64,000 nucleotides of DNA from JADJWR01 sp963847675 (GCA_963847675.1 CAWKAP010000012.1:1-64000); one strand, 5' to 3'. Shown: positions 8,035-17,752, counted from the first letter of the stretch. A program made the numbers and translations. Notes: generated by a model not told the origin, from the letters alone.

Positions 8035-9732
8035 CTACGCGGCTTTGTCGCCCTTGGAGTCGCGCAGCTCGCGGCGCAGGATCTTGCCGACGTTGGTCTT
8101 CGGCAGGTCGGAGCGGAATTCGACGTACTTCGGCTTCTTGTAGCCGGTCAGATGCTCCTTGCAGTGATCCATCACGTCGCGCTCGGTGAGCGCCTGGTCC
8201 TTCTTGACCACGAAGAGCTTCACTGCCTCGCCCGAGTTCTCGTCGGGGACACCCACCGCTGCGCATTCGAGCACGCCCGGATGGCCGGCGACGACGCCCT
8301 CGACCTCGTTCGGATACACGTTGAAGCCGGAGACCAGGATCATGTCCTTCTTGCGGTCGACGATCTTGGTGTAGCCCTCGGCATCCATCACGCCGATGTC
8401 GCCGGTGCGGAAGAATCCGTCAGGGGTCATCACCTTGGCGGTCTCGTCGGGCCGGTTCCAGTATCCCGCCATCACCTGCGGGCCGCGGATGGCGATTTCG
8501 CCGGTCGAGCCGACCGGCAGGTGCTTGCCATCGTCGTCGAGGATGGCGATGTCGGTCGACGGCACCGGCAGACCAATGGTGCCGGTGAACTTGTCGGTGT
8601 CGGTCCGGTTGGCGGTCGCCACCGGCGAGGTCTCGGACAGGCCGTAGCCCTCGGCAATCGGGCAGCCGGTCGCTTCCAGCCAGCGCTTGGCCACCGCCTC
8701 CTGCACCGCCATGCCGCCGCCGGCCGACAGGATCAGGCGCGAGAAGTTGAGCTTCCTGAACTCGTCGTTGTTCAGCAGCGCGTTGAACAGCGTGTTGACC
8801 GCCGGGAAGACGTGGAAGGTGTGCTTCTGCAGTTCCTTGACGAAGCCGGGAATGTCGCGCGGGTTCGGGATCAGCACGCACTGGCCGCCGATGCGCATCG
8901 ACATCATCGCGCACACCGTCAGCGCGAAGATGTGATACAGGGGCAGCGCGGTGATCGTCACCGGCGCCTCGCCCGGCTTCAGTTTCGAGAGCGCCGGCTG
9001 GTACCAGGCCTCGGACTGCAGCATGTTGGCGATGATGTTCCGGTGCAGCAGCGTGGCGCCCTTGCTGACGCCCGTCGTGCCGCCGGTGTACTGCAGGAAG
9101 GCGACGTCGTCGTGGCCGACCGAGACCGGCTTCAGCGTCATCTTCAGGCCATCGGCGAGCACGTCGAGGAACTTGATGGCGTTCGGCAGCGAATAGGCGG
9201 GCACCATCTTCTTCACGTTGCGCACGACGAAGTTGACGATCAGGCCTTTGGCGAAGCCGAGCAGGTCGCCCATCGTGCAGACGATCACCATCTTCGTCGG
9301 CACCTTGTCCTGGATCTGCTGCAGCGTGGTGGCGAAGTTCTCGAGGATGAAGATTGCGTCGGAACCCGAGTCCTTGAGCTGGTGCTCGAGTTCGCGCGGC
9401 GTATAGAGCGGGTTGACGTTGACCACCGTCGCGCCGGCGCGCAGCACGCCGCACATCACCACCGGGTACTGCAGGATGTTGGGCATCATGATCGCCACCC
9501 GCTTGCCCTTGCCCAGGCCCTTGGCCTGCAGCCAGGCGGCGATCGCGGCGGAGTTCTCGTCGAGCTGCTTGTACGTCATCGTCGCGCCCATGCAGCTGTA
9601 GGCGGGCAGACTGCCGTACTTCTTGAACGCCTCGTCGAGAAGCTGCACGAGCGACTCGTACTGGCCGACGTCGACGTCAGCGGGCACGCCCTTCGGATAA
9701 TTCTTAAGCCAGAAGCGGTCGACGGCTCCCAT
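8035..9732 (-). CDS. fadD: Long-chain fatty acid--CoA ligase
   Basis: ATP-dependent acyl-CoA synthetase that activates imported fatty acids for beta-oxidation at the inner membrane. The 565 residues have normal FadD length. The P-loop-like AMP motif YTGGTTGVSKGA is at about 215-226, the GYGLSETSPV motif at about 363-372, and the FRTGDIG hinge region and the late Lys of TNVGKILRRELR (catalytic Lys of the adenylation step) near the end. AAAGGAG lies 7 bases before the ATG. It has its own terminator. Substrate chain length cannot be read from the sequence. Confidence 0.93.
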   Translation of the reverse strand: MGAVDRFWLKNYPKGVPADVDVGQYESLVQLLDEAFKKYGSLPAYSCMGATMTYKQLDENSAAIAAWLQAKGLGKGKRVAIMMPNILQYPVVMCGVLRAGATVVNVNPLYTPRELEHQLKDSGSDAIFILENFATTLQQIQDKVPTKMVIVCTMGDLLGFAKGLIVNFVVRNVKKMVPAYSLPNAIKFLDVLADGLKMTLKPVSVGHDDVAFLQYTGGTTGVSKGATLLHRNIIANMLQSEAWYQPALSKLKPGEAPVTITALPLYHIFALTVCAMMSMRIGGQCVLIPNPRDIPGFVKELQKHTFHVFPAVNTLFNALLNNDEFRKLNFSRLILSAGGGMAVQEAVAKRWLEATGCPIAEGYGLSETSPVATANRTDTDKFTGTIGLPVPSTDIAILDDDGKHLPVGSTGEIAIRGPQVMAGYWNRPDETAKVMTPDGFFRTGDIGVMDAEGYTKIVDRKKDMILVSGFNVYPNEVEGVVAGHPGVLECAAVGVPDENSGEAVKLFVVKKDQALTERDVMDHCKEHLTGYKKPKYVEFRSDLPKTNVGKILRRELRDSKGDKAA

Positions 9733-9948
9733 CAGTGTCTCCTTTGTCGTGGCGGGCGCTGCTGCGCCTCGTTTGCTGGAACCCTGCCGTGCAAGATGTG
9801 CGGCACCGCGAAGATCATATCCGCCGCCCCTGGCGCGATGCTGTTCTGGGTCATAGGCGGGCGCCTCGGGTCTTCCCTAGGCACCCCGGCCCGGCGAGGC
9901 CGGCCACCCTGCATCAGCGTGACGCCGGGCCCCTTCCAGCCGCAGCCG

Positions 9949-11016
9949 CTACTCGGCCCGCGCCAGCTTGGGCGCGAGCCGGCGCAGCGCCGCGGTCCGG
10001 GTCGGCTTGTCCATGGCTCCCAACTGGCGCACGCGATCGTAGAAGGACGGTAGATCGCCACCACTTTCGGCCAGCAGTGCCTCGAACGCCGGCACGAGGT
10101 CGTTGTAGGCGCCGACCGCGGCCAGGTGTGCACTGGTCAGCCTGCGCTCGAAGAAGCGGTCGTAGCCGGCAAAGCCGTTCCAGCGCTCCTGCCGGAGCCG
10201 GCGGTATTCGCGTTGCAGGTCGTCGAAGATGGCGGCCTTGGCCGCCCGCTTCTCCTCGACCGACGCGCCCGAGCGGAAGACCTCGGCCAGCCGGTTCCGG
10301 TGCGCCAGCAGCAGGCCCAGGAACTCCTCGCGCCGCTGCGAGAATGCCGCCCATGCGGCGCGCTGGCGATCGTCGCCGTGCGCGGCGAGCCAGCGGCGCA
10401 CGCCCTCGCGCTCCACGGCCGTGGCGAAGCTCTCGTTGAACACCGTGTCGTCCGGCGCATAGACGACCTGGTGCGACAGTTCGTGGAAGATCAGTCGCGC
10501 CAGTTCGGCGTCGGACGCGAAGACGAACGTGTTCAGCAGCGGGTCGCTGAACCAGCCGAGCGTCGAGTAGGCGGGCACAGGCGTCACGTTGACGTCGTAC
10601 CCGGCGTTGCTCAGCTCGGCAGCCAGCGAGTCCGCGGCAGCGCGGTCGAAGTAGCCGCGGTAGCCGGCGCAGCCGAACACCGGGTAGCACCAGGTCTTCA
10701 GTTCGAGCGACAGTTCCGGCGTGGCGAAGACGTTCCATACCGCCGCCGGACGTTTCAGGTCGGCGTAGGCGGTGTAGCTGTCGTTGTCCGGCAGCCCGAG
10801 CGCATCGGCGGCAAAGCGACGAATCTCCTGCGCACTCAGCAGCCGCTCGCGCAGCGGCTCCGGAGTGGCCGGATCGCCGAGCCACTCGGCAACCGGCCGT
10901 GCGGCAGCCATCAGCGCAAAGTGTCCCTGCGCCGCCTGGTTGTAGTAGCCGGCCTCCATGCAACCGGCCAGCAGCACGCTGGCCAGCGCAGCGAGAATCG
11001 TCGACGTGTTTCGCAT
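9949..11016 (-). CDS. Predicted aminopeptidase, lipoprotein (DUF2265/PF10023 family)
   Basis: Zinc metallopeptidase of the uncharacterised putative aminopeptidase family. From the ATG at 11016 the product is 355 residues with a lipoprotein signal: TILAALASVLLAGC, lipobox LAGC, so it is probably anchored to the outer membrane facing the periplasm. The HELSH zinc motif sits near residue 180, followed about 15 residues later by FNESFA, whose Glu would be the third zinc ligand of a gluzincin. An in-frame ATG 27 bases upstream is less likely because it would place charged residues before the signal. It lies 56 bases downstream of the adenylating enzyme on the same strand. Confidence 0.85.
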   Translation of the reverse strand: MRNTSTILAALASVLLAGCMEAGYYNQAAQGHFALMAAARPVAEWLGDPATPEPLRERLLSAQEIRRFAADALGLPDNDSYTAYADLKRPAAVWNVFATPELSLELKTWCYPVFGCAGYRGYFDRAAADSLAAELSNAGYDVNVTPVPAYSTLGWFSDPLLNTFVFASDAELARLIFHELSHQVVYAPDDTVFNESFATAVEREGVRRWLAAHGDDRQRAAWAAFSQRREEFLGLLLAHRNRLAEVFRSGASVEEKRAAKAAIFDDLQREYRRLRQERWNGFAGYDRFFERRLTSAHLAAVGAYNDLVPAFEALLAESGGDLPSFYDRVRQLGAMDKPTRTAALRRLAPKLARAE

Positions 11017-11072
11017 CCAGCCCTCGGGAATCAGGCGCCGCACATTGTGCCGCAGCCTTTCCCGCCGCGGGC

Positions 11073-12548
11073 TCAGGCCGCTGCCGCGCCGCGCACCGCG
11101 CTGACCACCCGCCGCAGCTTGCCGCTGACGGGCTCACGGCGCGGAGGCGCGGTATCGATATCGATGCGGACGCCCGTGAGATCGAGCCGCTGCAGGTAGG
11201 CGCGCAACGCCGCGCAGGCCCTGCCGCCACGGCGTCGGTCGGCGCGGCCGAGGCGCAGCTTCAGCCGGCGCTGGCCGGTCTGCAGCAACTGGAAGTCATT
11301 GACCAGCGCCTCGTCCTCGAGCACGGTCGCCAGCGCAAGCGGCATCAGCTTGACCGCCCTGCCGTGCGCGCCGGCGATGCTGAGCACGTCGTCGCAGCGG
11401 CCCTGCACCACGATCGCCGGCATCGGCGAACCGCACGGGCACCGGCCCGGCAGGACGGTGATCGAGTCGCCGATGTCGAAGCGGATGAGGGGCTGCGCGC
11501 GGTTGGCGAGGTTGGTGAGCAGCGTCGTGTGCGAAGGCTCCCCCGGCGGCACCGGCCGGCCCTGTGCATCGATGCCCTCGAGCAGCACCCAGTCGGCGTT
11601 GACGTGCAGTCGGTCATGCCGGCACGGCCAGGCGATCGACAGGAACTCCGAGGCCCCATAGGCCTCGAGAACGCGGCAGTCGAAGACGTGCATGACCTGC
11701 GCCCGCGTCGCCGCGCTGAGCGTTTCGCCGCCGCACCACAGTTCCTCCAGCGACAACTGCAGCCGCCCGGCGCACTGCTCTTCGGCCAGCAGATCAGCCA
11801 CCGTCGGGTAGGTGGCCAGCAGCGTCGGCCGGTAGGCGTTCAGCTGCTCGACGAGGTCCGGCAGCGGCTGCAACACCGAGAACGGTCGAACGAACGGTGC
11901 CAGCAGCGGAAAGTTGCGACGCAGCCGTTGCACGGTCGAAATGCCGGCGAAGTGCCCGTCGACGGCGGACACCATCGCGTAGCGCTCACGGGCCAGGAAA
12001 GGACTGGCGGGCAGCGGGGCAATCGAGAGGCCGCGGAAGCGCAGCAGTTCCAGTGCGTCATAGACGGCCAGCGCGTCGCCGTCGTGCACGAAGGTGCCCG
12101 GCACGCCGGTCGAGCCCGAACTCGTCCACACGGCGTAGTGCCCCGCGAAGGGCCAGCCGATTCGTGTCGGGTCGGCGAGGAAGGCATCGATCGCCGAACG
12201 GCTCAGGTCCCGGTCGGCGAGAGAGGCCGGCAGGTCGGCCATCAACTGCGACTTGCTCAGGACCGGCAGGTCGGCAAGCTTCAGCGTCGCAATCGGACCC
12301 GGCTCCCGGTACAGCCGTTGATAAAGGGGAACGTGGGCCCGCGCAAAGCGAAGCAGCGCAGCGAGCCTCGCCCGTGCCCGGCACGCGAGCCCGTCGCGGT
12401 CGAGCCAGGTGCCCGACCACACATCGGTGACTGCCCTGGCGAAGTGCCTCGCGTCGAAGAACGCCGGCGGTGCAGGCAACGCCGGAAATTCCGCGTGAGC
12501 CGCAACCCGACGGCGCTGCTGCGGCGTTGCGCTCGTCGTCCGTGCCAT
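11073..12548 (-). CDS. Phenylacetate--CoA ligase-like adenylate-forming enzyme
   Basis: Member of the ANL superfamily in the PaaK/CapK subgroup, which activates a carboxylic acid as acyl-AMP. The 491 residues show the nucleotide motif WTSSGSTGVPGTFV at about 140-153, the second motif EAYGASEFLSIAW around 298-310, and a conserved IRFDIGDSITVLPG at about 390-403 followed by a Cys pair (GRCPCGSP). The C-terminal half resembles proteins annotated as CoF synthetases. Substrate is unknown; aromatic acids are typical of the family. There are no ring-cleavage or paa genes nearby, so a phenylacetate catabolic role is not supported by context. Confidence 0.85.
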   Translation of the reverse strand: MARTTSATPQQRRRVAAHAEFPALPAPPAFFDARHFARAVTDVWSGTWLDRDGLACRARARLAALLRFARAHVPLYQRLYREPGPIATLKLADLPVLSKSQLMADLPASLADRDLSRSAIDAFLADPTRIGWPFAGHYAVWTSSGSTGVPGTFVHDGDALAVYDALELLRFRGLSIAPLPASPFLARERYAMVSAVDGHFAGISTVQRLRRNFPLLAPFVRPFSVLQPLPDLVEQLNAYRPTLLATYPTVADLLAEEQCAGRLQLSLEELWCGGETLSAATRAQVMHVFDCRVLEAYGASEFLSIAWPCRHDRLHVNADWVLLEGIDAQGRPVPPGEPSHTTLLTNLANRAQPLIRFDIGDSITVLPGRCPCGSPMPAIVVQGRCDDVLSIAGAHGRAVKLMPLALATVLEDEALVNDFQLLQTGQRRLKLRLGRADRRRGGRACAALRAYLQRLDLTGVRIDIDTAPPRREPVSGKLRRVVSAVRGAAAA

Positions 12549-12792
12549 TTGTCGCGCTCCTGGTCACACACCAGACGCCGACGGAAACATCCTTCCGCTC
12601 CCGTCGCGTCTTCCTGTTACCGCGCCGGACGGCAGGCCGTCTTGATCTTGGCCAACACGCCGGCCCCTCGGCGGAGCCGCATCCCGTGTGCGCGCTGCGG
12701 CGGGTGACATGGCTGAGCGAGCGCTGACCGTCATCAACAGGACCGGCACCGGCGCTCCTACAGTGTGCTCTGAATGACGGCGGAGGTGAATG
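12549..12792. promoter_or_regulatory. Divergent intergenic region
   Basis: About 240 bases separate the minus-strand adenylating enzyme from the plus-strand DUF883 gene, so at least two promoters should lie here. I could not identify -35/-10 boxes or an operator with confidence. The only clear signal is the GGAGGT ribosome binding site at 12782-12787. Confidence 0.35.
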
Positions 12793-13095
12793 ATGGATAA
12801 CGTCAGTCGCGAACAACTGGCTGGAGACGTCCGGCAGGTCCTCGATGACGTCCAGTCGCTGCTGGCGCAGGCCGCGGAAACCGGCGGCCAGCAGGCGCAG
12901 GAGCTACGCAGTCGTGCCGCCGAGCAACTCAAGCGCGCGCAGGCACGGCTGGGTGAACTGCAGCACGGCGTGGTCGAACGGTCACGTGCCGCAATGCACG
13001 CCACCGACGACTGGGTGCACATGCACCCGTGGGGTGCGGTCGGACTGGGCGCCGGGGTCGGCTTCCTGATCGGGCTGCTGGTCGCGCGTCGCTGA
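12793..13095 (+). CDS. DUF883 family protein (ElaB/YqjD-like membrane anchor)
   Basis: Small inner membrane protein, 100 residues. An N-terminal amphipathic, Gln/Ala/Arg-rich coiled-coil part (about 1-70) is followed by HPWGAVGLGAGVGFLIGLLV, the single C-terminal membrane helix typical of this family, and ends in ARR. E. coli relatives YqjD and ElaB attach to stationary-phase ribosomes at the membrane. I choose the ATG at 12793 because GGAGGT is 5 bases before it; the ATG immediately upstream at 12790 leaves only 2 bases. Confidence 0.9.
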   Translation: MDNVSREQLAGDVRQVLDDVQSLLAQAAETGGQQAQELRSRAAEQLKRAQARLGELQHGVVERSRAAMHATDDWVHMHPWGAVGLGAGVGFLIGLLVARR

Positions 13096-13114
13096 ACGCC
13101 CGCCCCGCTGCAGG

Positions 13115-15199
13115 TCAGCGCGGGGCGACCTCGACCAGGCAGTCGTAGAACGTCGGCGCGCGGCCGATGTCGGTGAGCGCCTGGCTGGTCACCTCGTTGG
13201 CGTTGCGGCGATCGGCGGCGAGCTTCTTCCACCAGATCGACAGCGCCACGACGACCCCCGCGCGGGCGCGGTCGGTCACGCGGGCGATCAGCTCGAACTC
13301 GCCACGGTCGTTGAAGACACGCACGTGGTCGCCATCGGCGATGCCGCGGACTGCGGCGTCGCGTGGATGGATCTGCAGCGTCGGCTCGCCCTCGGTGTCA
13401 CGCAGGCTCGTCACGTTGACGAACGTCGAGTTCAGGAAGTTGCGCGCCGGCGGCGAGATGAGGGCGAGCGGGAAACGGGCCGCCTGTCGGGGGTTGCTGG
13501 TCGGTCCCTCGTTGGGCGGCACGTAGTTGGGCACCGGATCGACGCCGAGGTCGGCCAGCGCCTGCGAGTAGAACTCGCAGCGCCCGCTCGGCGTCGGGAA
13601 ACCGCCCTGCGCGAACGGCGCGTAGGGCTGCGGCACGTCGAGCCTCTGCCAGCCGGCCTGCTTCAGCCGCTCCCAGTCGACCTGCGCCGTCGTGCCGCTG
13701 CGCCGGAACGCCTGCGCGGCCAGTGCATCGTCGGTTTCGGCGAAACAGGGATCGGTGAAGCCCATCTTCGCGGCGAGACGGCGGAAGATCTCCGCGTTGG
13801 GCAGCGCTTCGCCGAGCGGCTCGATCGCCGGGTTGTTGGCCAGCACGTACAGGTGGCCGTAGGACTTGTGCACGTCGACGTGCTCGAGTTGCGTGGTGGC
13901 CGGCAGCACGTAGTCGGCATGGTCGGCGGTGTCGGTGCGGAAGTGCTCCAGCACGACGGTGAACAGATCTTCGCGGGCGAACCCGGCGGCCACCGCGCGC
14001 GAGTCCGGCGCCACGGCGACCGGGTTGCTGTCGTAGACGATCAGCGCTTCGATCGGCGGGTCGGCGTGCGCCAGGGCGTCGCCGATGGTGCTCATGTTGA
14101 TCGTGCGCGGGCTGCGCCCGGCGAGCAGTTCGGGCCGGTACAGCCTCTCGCTGTCGACCTCGGCCACGCCGCTCGACGACAGCAGCACGCCGCCGGCGGG
14201 GTCGCGCCAGTGTCCGGCCAGCGCCGGCAGGCAGGCCACCGCACGCACCGCATTGCCGCCGCCGGCCGCGCGCTGCATGCCGTAATTGAGCCGGATCGCC
14301 GCCGGACGGGTGTGCCAGTAGTCGCGCGCAAGCTGCTCGACCTCGGCGGCCGGGATGCCGCAGATCTGCGCCACGCGCAGTGGCGGAAACTCCTCGGCGC
14401 GCGCCGCCAGCGCATCGAAGCCGAGCGTGAAGCGGTCGATGTAGTCGCGATCGAGCCAGCCCTCGCGGATCAGCACGTGGGCGATGCCGAGCGCCAGCGC
14501 GCCGTCGGTGCCCGGCAGCAGGGCGATGTGCTGGTGGCACTTTTCGGCGGTGTCGGAGCGGTACGGATCGACGGCAATCAGCTTGGCGCCCTTGCGTTTG
14601 GCCTGCTGCGCGAAGCTCCATAAGTGCAGGTTCGACGCGATCGCGTTGGTGCCCCACAGGATGATCAGCCTGCTGTCGGCGAACGCCTCCATGGCCGGCC
14701 CGGTGCGCGTGCCGAGCGTGTAGCTCAGCGCCTCGCCGCCGGCGGTGGCGCAGATCGTGCGATCGAGGAAGCTGGCCCCGAGCTTGTGGAAAAAGCGGCT
14801 GGCCATCGCCTCGCCCTGCACCAGCCCCATCGTGCCGGCGTACGAATACGGCACGATGCGCTGCGGGTCGACGGCGGCAGTGCGCTTCAGCCGGCCGGCG
14901 ATGTCGTCGAGCGCCTCGTCCCAGGTCACCTGCTCGAAGCGACCCTCGCCCTTGCGGCCGACGCGCCGCAGCGGATGGAGGATGCGGTCGGGGTGATACG
15001 TGCGCTCAAGATAGCGGCTGACCTTGGTGCACAGCACGCCGTGGGTCGTCGGGTGCGACGGATCGCCGGCGACCTTGACCGCGACGCGCCTGCCGTCGAC
15101 CTCGCGCACCGTGACCAGCATCGCGCAGGTGTCGGGACAATCGTGCGGACAGGCCGCGCGGACGATGCGCTCCGCCGGTGCCGCCGCGGGCGAGTGCAT
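13115..15199 (-). CDS. Molybdopterin-dependent oxidoreductase (DMSO reductase family)
   Basis: Large catalytic subunit type, 694 residues, binding a bis-molybdopterin guanine dinucleotide cofactor and one iron-sulfur cluster. The N-terminal cluster motif is C17-x3-C21-x3-C25-x31-C57 (PHDCPDTC...GVLCTKV). Further features are RYLERTYHPDRILHPLRRVG, a Mo-cofactor segment with LIILWGTNAIASNLH, and a C-terminal molydopterin-dinucleotide-binding domain (ADGDHVRVFNDRGEF). No TAT signal is visible, so it is probably cytoplasmic. No FeS or membrane subunit gene is adjacent, so electron donor and acceptor are unknown. It starts 9 bases after the argE stop and is probably cotranscribed. Confidence 0.87.
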   Translation of the reverse strand: MHSPAAAPAERIVRAACPHDCPDTCAMLVTVREVDGRRVAVKVAGDPSHPTTHGVLCTKVSRYLERTYHPDRILHPLRRVGRKGEGRFEQVTWDEALDDIAGRLKRTAAVDPQRIVPYSYAGTMGLVQGEAMASRFFHKLGASFLDRTICATAGGEALSYTLGTRTGPAMEAFADSRLIILWGTNAIASNLHLWSFAQQAKRKGAKLIAVDPYRSDTAEKCHQHIALLPGTDGALALGIAHVLIREGWLDRDYIDRFTLGFDALAARAEEFPPLRVAQICGIPAAEVEQLARDYWHTRPAAIRLNYGMQRAAGGGNAVRAVACLPALAGHWRDPAGGVLLSSSGVAEVDSERLYRPELLAGRSPRTINMSTIGDALAHADPPIEALIVYDSNPVAVAPDSRAVAAGFAREDLFTVVLEHFRTDTADHADYVLPATTQLEHVDVHKSYGHLYVLANNPAIEPLGEALPNAEIFRRLAAKMGFTDPCFAETDDALAAQAFRRSGTTAQVDWERLKQAGWQRLDVPQPYAPFAQGGFPTPSGRCEFYSQALADLGVDPVPNYVPPNEGPTSNPRQAARFPLALISPPARNFLNSTFVNVTSLRDTEGEPTLQIHPRDAAVRGIADGDHVRVFNDRGEFELIARVTDRARAGVVVALSIWWKKLAADRRNANEVTSQALTDIGRAPTFYDCLVEVAPR

Positions 15200-15208
15200 C
15201 GCGCGGCC

Positions 15209-16363
15209 TCAGCCGGACGGCGGCGTGGCCTCGGCCAGCCGCTCGAAGAACTGCTCGCAGGCCGCGACCTGACCGTAGGTGATGTACTCGTCCGGCTTGT
15301 GCGCCTGCGCGATCGAGCCCGGGCCGAGCACCACGGTCGGGATGCCGATGCCCGCAAAGACGCTGGCCTCGGTGGCGAAGCTGACCGCGCCCGTGCCGAG
15401 GTGCTGCGTGCGCGCCAGTGCCTGCGCCCACTTCACCACCGGCGCATCCGGCGCGATGCCGAAGGCGGGAAGGTCCATGCCCATCTCGAAGCCGATGTCG
15501 GCTTCCGGCGCGACCGCGCGCATCTCCGGCAGCAGCGCGCTGGCGTACTCGAGGATCTGCGCGCTCATCGCGTCGTGCGGCGTGGCCGGGATGTTGCGCA
15601 TCTCGAAGAAGAACTCGCAGTCGCGCGGCACCACGTTGGTGGCGATGCCACCGCGGATGACGCCGGTCTGCAGCGTCGAATGCGGCACCTCGAAGCGCTT
15701 GTCCTTCGGCTCTTCGCGCGCCATCCTGGCGGCCAGCGCGCGGATGAAGCCGATCACCTGCGCCGCATACTCGATCGCGTTGACCGCGGTCGGCGTCAGC
15801 GACGAATGCGCCTCGCGGCCGCGCACCCGGCAGCAATAGTCGCGCTTGCCCTTGTGGGCGACGATCGCCTGCATGTCGGTCGGCTCGCCGATCACGCAGC
15901 CGGCCGGCTTGATGCCGCGCTCGGCAAGATCGGCGACCAGGCCGCGCACGCCGAGGAAGGTCGTCTCCTCGTCGAAGGTCAGCGACAGGTGCACCGGCAG
16001 CCGCGCTTGCGCGGCCAGAAAGCGCGGCGCCCAGGCCAGCGCAATGGCGATGAAGCCCTTCATGTCGGCCGTGCCGCGGCCGTGGATGCGGCCGTCGCGG
16101 TGCGCGGCCTTGAACGGGTCGCTCGCCCAGTCCTGGCCGTCGACCGGCACCACGTCGGTGTGGCCCGACAGCACGATGCCGCGCGTCTTCGCCGCCGCGT
16201 CGTCGTCGGCGAGCGTGCAGAACAGGTTGGCTTTCCTTTCCGTGCTGTCGTAGACCAGGTGCGGCTTCAATCCGAGCGCGGCGAGGTGGTCGCGCGCCAG
16301 CTCGATGAGCCCCAGGTTCGAGTCGCGGCTGACCGTGGGAATGGCGATCAGGCGGTCGATCAT
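15209..16363 (-). CDS. argE: Acetylornithine deacetylase, M20 peptidase family
   Basis: Zinc hydrolase that removes the acetyl group from N-acetylornithine in arginine synthesis. 384 residues from the ATG at 16363. Metal-binding motifs SGHTDVVPVDG (about 66-76), GRGTADMKGF (about 95-104) and LTFDEETTFLG (catalytic Glu, about 127-137) are intact. The dimerisation domain follows and the C-terminal His region (IAQAHKPDEY) is present. The frame stays open upstream with family-like sequence (RFAETAAAPSAAALE), so the true start may be a CTG near 16411, adding 16 residues. It is followed by the molybdopterin enzyme after 9 bases. Confidence 0.88.
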   Translation of the reverse strand: MIDRLIAIPTVSRDSNLGLIELARDHLAALGLKPHLVYDSTERKANLFCTLADDDAAAKTRGIVLSGHTDVVPVDGQDWASDPFKAAHRDGRIHGRGTADMKGFIAIALAWAPRFLAAQARLPVHLSLTFDEETTFLGVRGLVADLAERGIKPAGCVIGEPTDMQAIVAHKGKRDYCCRVRGREAHSSLTPTAVNAIEYAAQVIGFIRALAARMAREEPKDKRFEVPHSTLQTGVIRGGIATNVVPRDCEFFFEMRNIPATPHDAMSAQILEYASALLPEMRAVAPEADIGFEMGMDLPAFGIAPDAPVVKWAQALARTQHLGTGAVSFATEASVFAGIGIPTVVLGPGSIAQAHKPDEYITYGQVAACEQFFERLAEATPPSG

Positions 16364-16526
16364 CTCGAGCGCAGCGGCCGAAGGGGCGGCAGCGGTTTCA
16401 GCGAAGCGCAGACACGTTGGGACTCCGAAAGGCGTCGAAGGCGGCCATTGTAAGAAGGACTCACCCTGTCCTGACCGGCACGCCGGCAGCGGTTAGCATC
16501 CGCGCTTCGCTGCCGACACTGCCGCC

Positions 16527-17717
16527 ATGAACCTGATCGACCGCATCGTCCAGTTCCGCGCCGAGATCCAGGCGATCCGCCGCGACATCCATGCCCACCC
16601 GGAGCTCGCCTACGAGGAGCACCGCACCAGCGACAAGGTCGCGCAGCTGCTGGCCGGCTGGGGCATCGAGGTGCATGGCGGCCTCGGCGGCACCGGCGTG
16701 GTCGGCGTGCTGCGCAACGGGCGAAGCCCCCGCTCGATCGGCCTGCGCGCCGACATGGACGCGCTGCCGATCGCCGAGGCCAACCGCTTCGACCACGCTT
16801 CGCGGCACGCCGGCCGGATGCACGCCTGCGGCCACGACGGGCACACGGCGATGCTGCTGGGTGCCGCGAAGTACCTCGCCGAGACGCGCCCTTTCGACGG
16901 CACCGTGAACTTCATCTTCCAGCCGGCCGAGGAAGGCGGCGCCGGCGCGCAGAAGATGATCGACGACGGCCTGTTCGAGAAATTCCCATGCGACGCCGTC
17001 TTCGGGATGCACAACTGGCCGGGCATCAAGGTCGGGCAGTTCGCCACCAGGCCCGGACCGATGATGGCCTCCGGCAACCGCTTCGAGATCACCGTCACCG
17101 GCAAGGGGGCGCACGCCGCGATGCCGAACCTCGGTATCGACCCGGTGTTCGTCGCCGTGCAGATCGTCCAGGGCCTGCAGGGCATCATCACGCGCAACAA
17201 GAAGCCGATCGACTCGGCGGTGCTGTCGGTCACCATCATCAAGGCCGGCGACGCGGTCAACGTGGTGCCCGACACGGCCTTCATCAGCGGCGGCGTGCGC
17301 ACCTTCGAACCGGCGGTCACCGACCTCGTCGAGGAACGGATGCACCGCATCGCGCAACTGACTGCCGAAGCCCACGGCGCCAGCGCGCAGGTGAAATTCG
17401 AGCGCTACTACCCGGCGACCGTCAACGATCCGGCGCAGGCGGCGTTCGCCGCCGAGGTGGCCGCGGAAATGGTCGGCGCCGAGAACGTGTTCGCCCAATG
17501 CGAGCCGACGATGGGCTCGGAGGATTTTTCCTACATGCTGCTCGTGCGGCCGGGCGCGTACATCCAGATCGGCAACGGCGACGGCGCGCACCGCCTGACC
17601 GGCCACGGCGAGGGGCCGTGCATGCTGCACAACGCGAGCTTCGATTTCAACGACGAGTTGATTCCCATCGGCGCCACCTACTGGGTGCGGCTGGTCGAGA
17701 AGTTCCTGGCGCGATGA
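16527..17717 (+). CDS. M20 family amidohydrolase (hippurate hydrolase-like)
   Basis: Metal-dependent aminoacylase of the M20D group, which cleaves N-acyl amino acids such as hippurate or releases indole-acetate from conjugates; the exact substrate is not readable. 396 residues, complete. The motif RRDIHAHPELAYEE lies near the N-terminus, LRADMDALPI at about 75-84, HACGHDGHTAMLLG at about 98-111 with metal-binding Cys/His, and FQPAEEGGAGA at about 130-140 with the catalytic Glu pair. It is divergent from argE, a distant paralogue of the same superfamily. Confidence 0.9.
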   Translation: MNLIDRIVQFRAEIQAIRRDIHAHPELAYEEHRTSDKVAQLLAGWGIEVHGGLGGTGVVGVLRNGRSPRSIGLRADMDALPIAEANRFDHASRHAGRMHACGHDGHTAMLLGAAKYLAETRPFDGTVNFIFQPAEEGGAGAQKMIDDGLFEKFPCDAVFGMHNWPGIKVGQFATRPGPMMASGNRFEITVTGKGAHAAMPNLGIDPVFVAVQIVQGLQGIITRNKKPIDSAVLSVTIIKAGDAVNVVPDTAFISGGVRTFEPAVTDLVEERMHRIAQLTAEAHGASAQVKFERYYPATVNDPAQAAFAAEVAAEMVGAENVFAQCEPTMGSEDFSYMLLVRPGAYIQIGNGDGAHRLTGHGEGPCMLHNASFDFNDELIPIGATYWVRLVEKFLAR

Positions 17718-17729
17718 ACGCTGACCGGC

Positions 17730-17752
17730 GAACCGCCCGCCACGGGCGGTTC
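17730..17752 (+). terminator. Strong hairpin after the M20 amidohydrolase
   Basis: A 10-base perfect stem GAACCGCCCG / CGGGCGGTTC with a CCA loop begins 13 bases after the stop codon. There is no T run after it, so it may act as an mRNA-stabilising hairpin or a Rho-assisted terminator. Confidence 0.5.

Noticed and set aside
11073..12548. Assignment of the adenylating enzyme as paaK of phenylacetate degradation
   Set aside because: Only family-level motifs match; no other phenylacetate genes are near.
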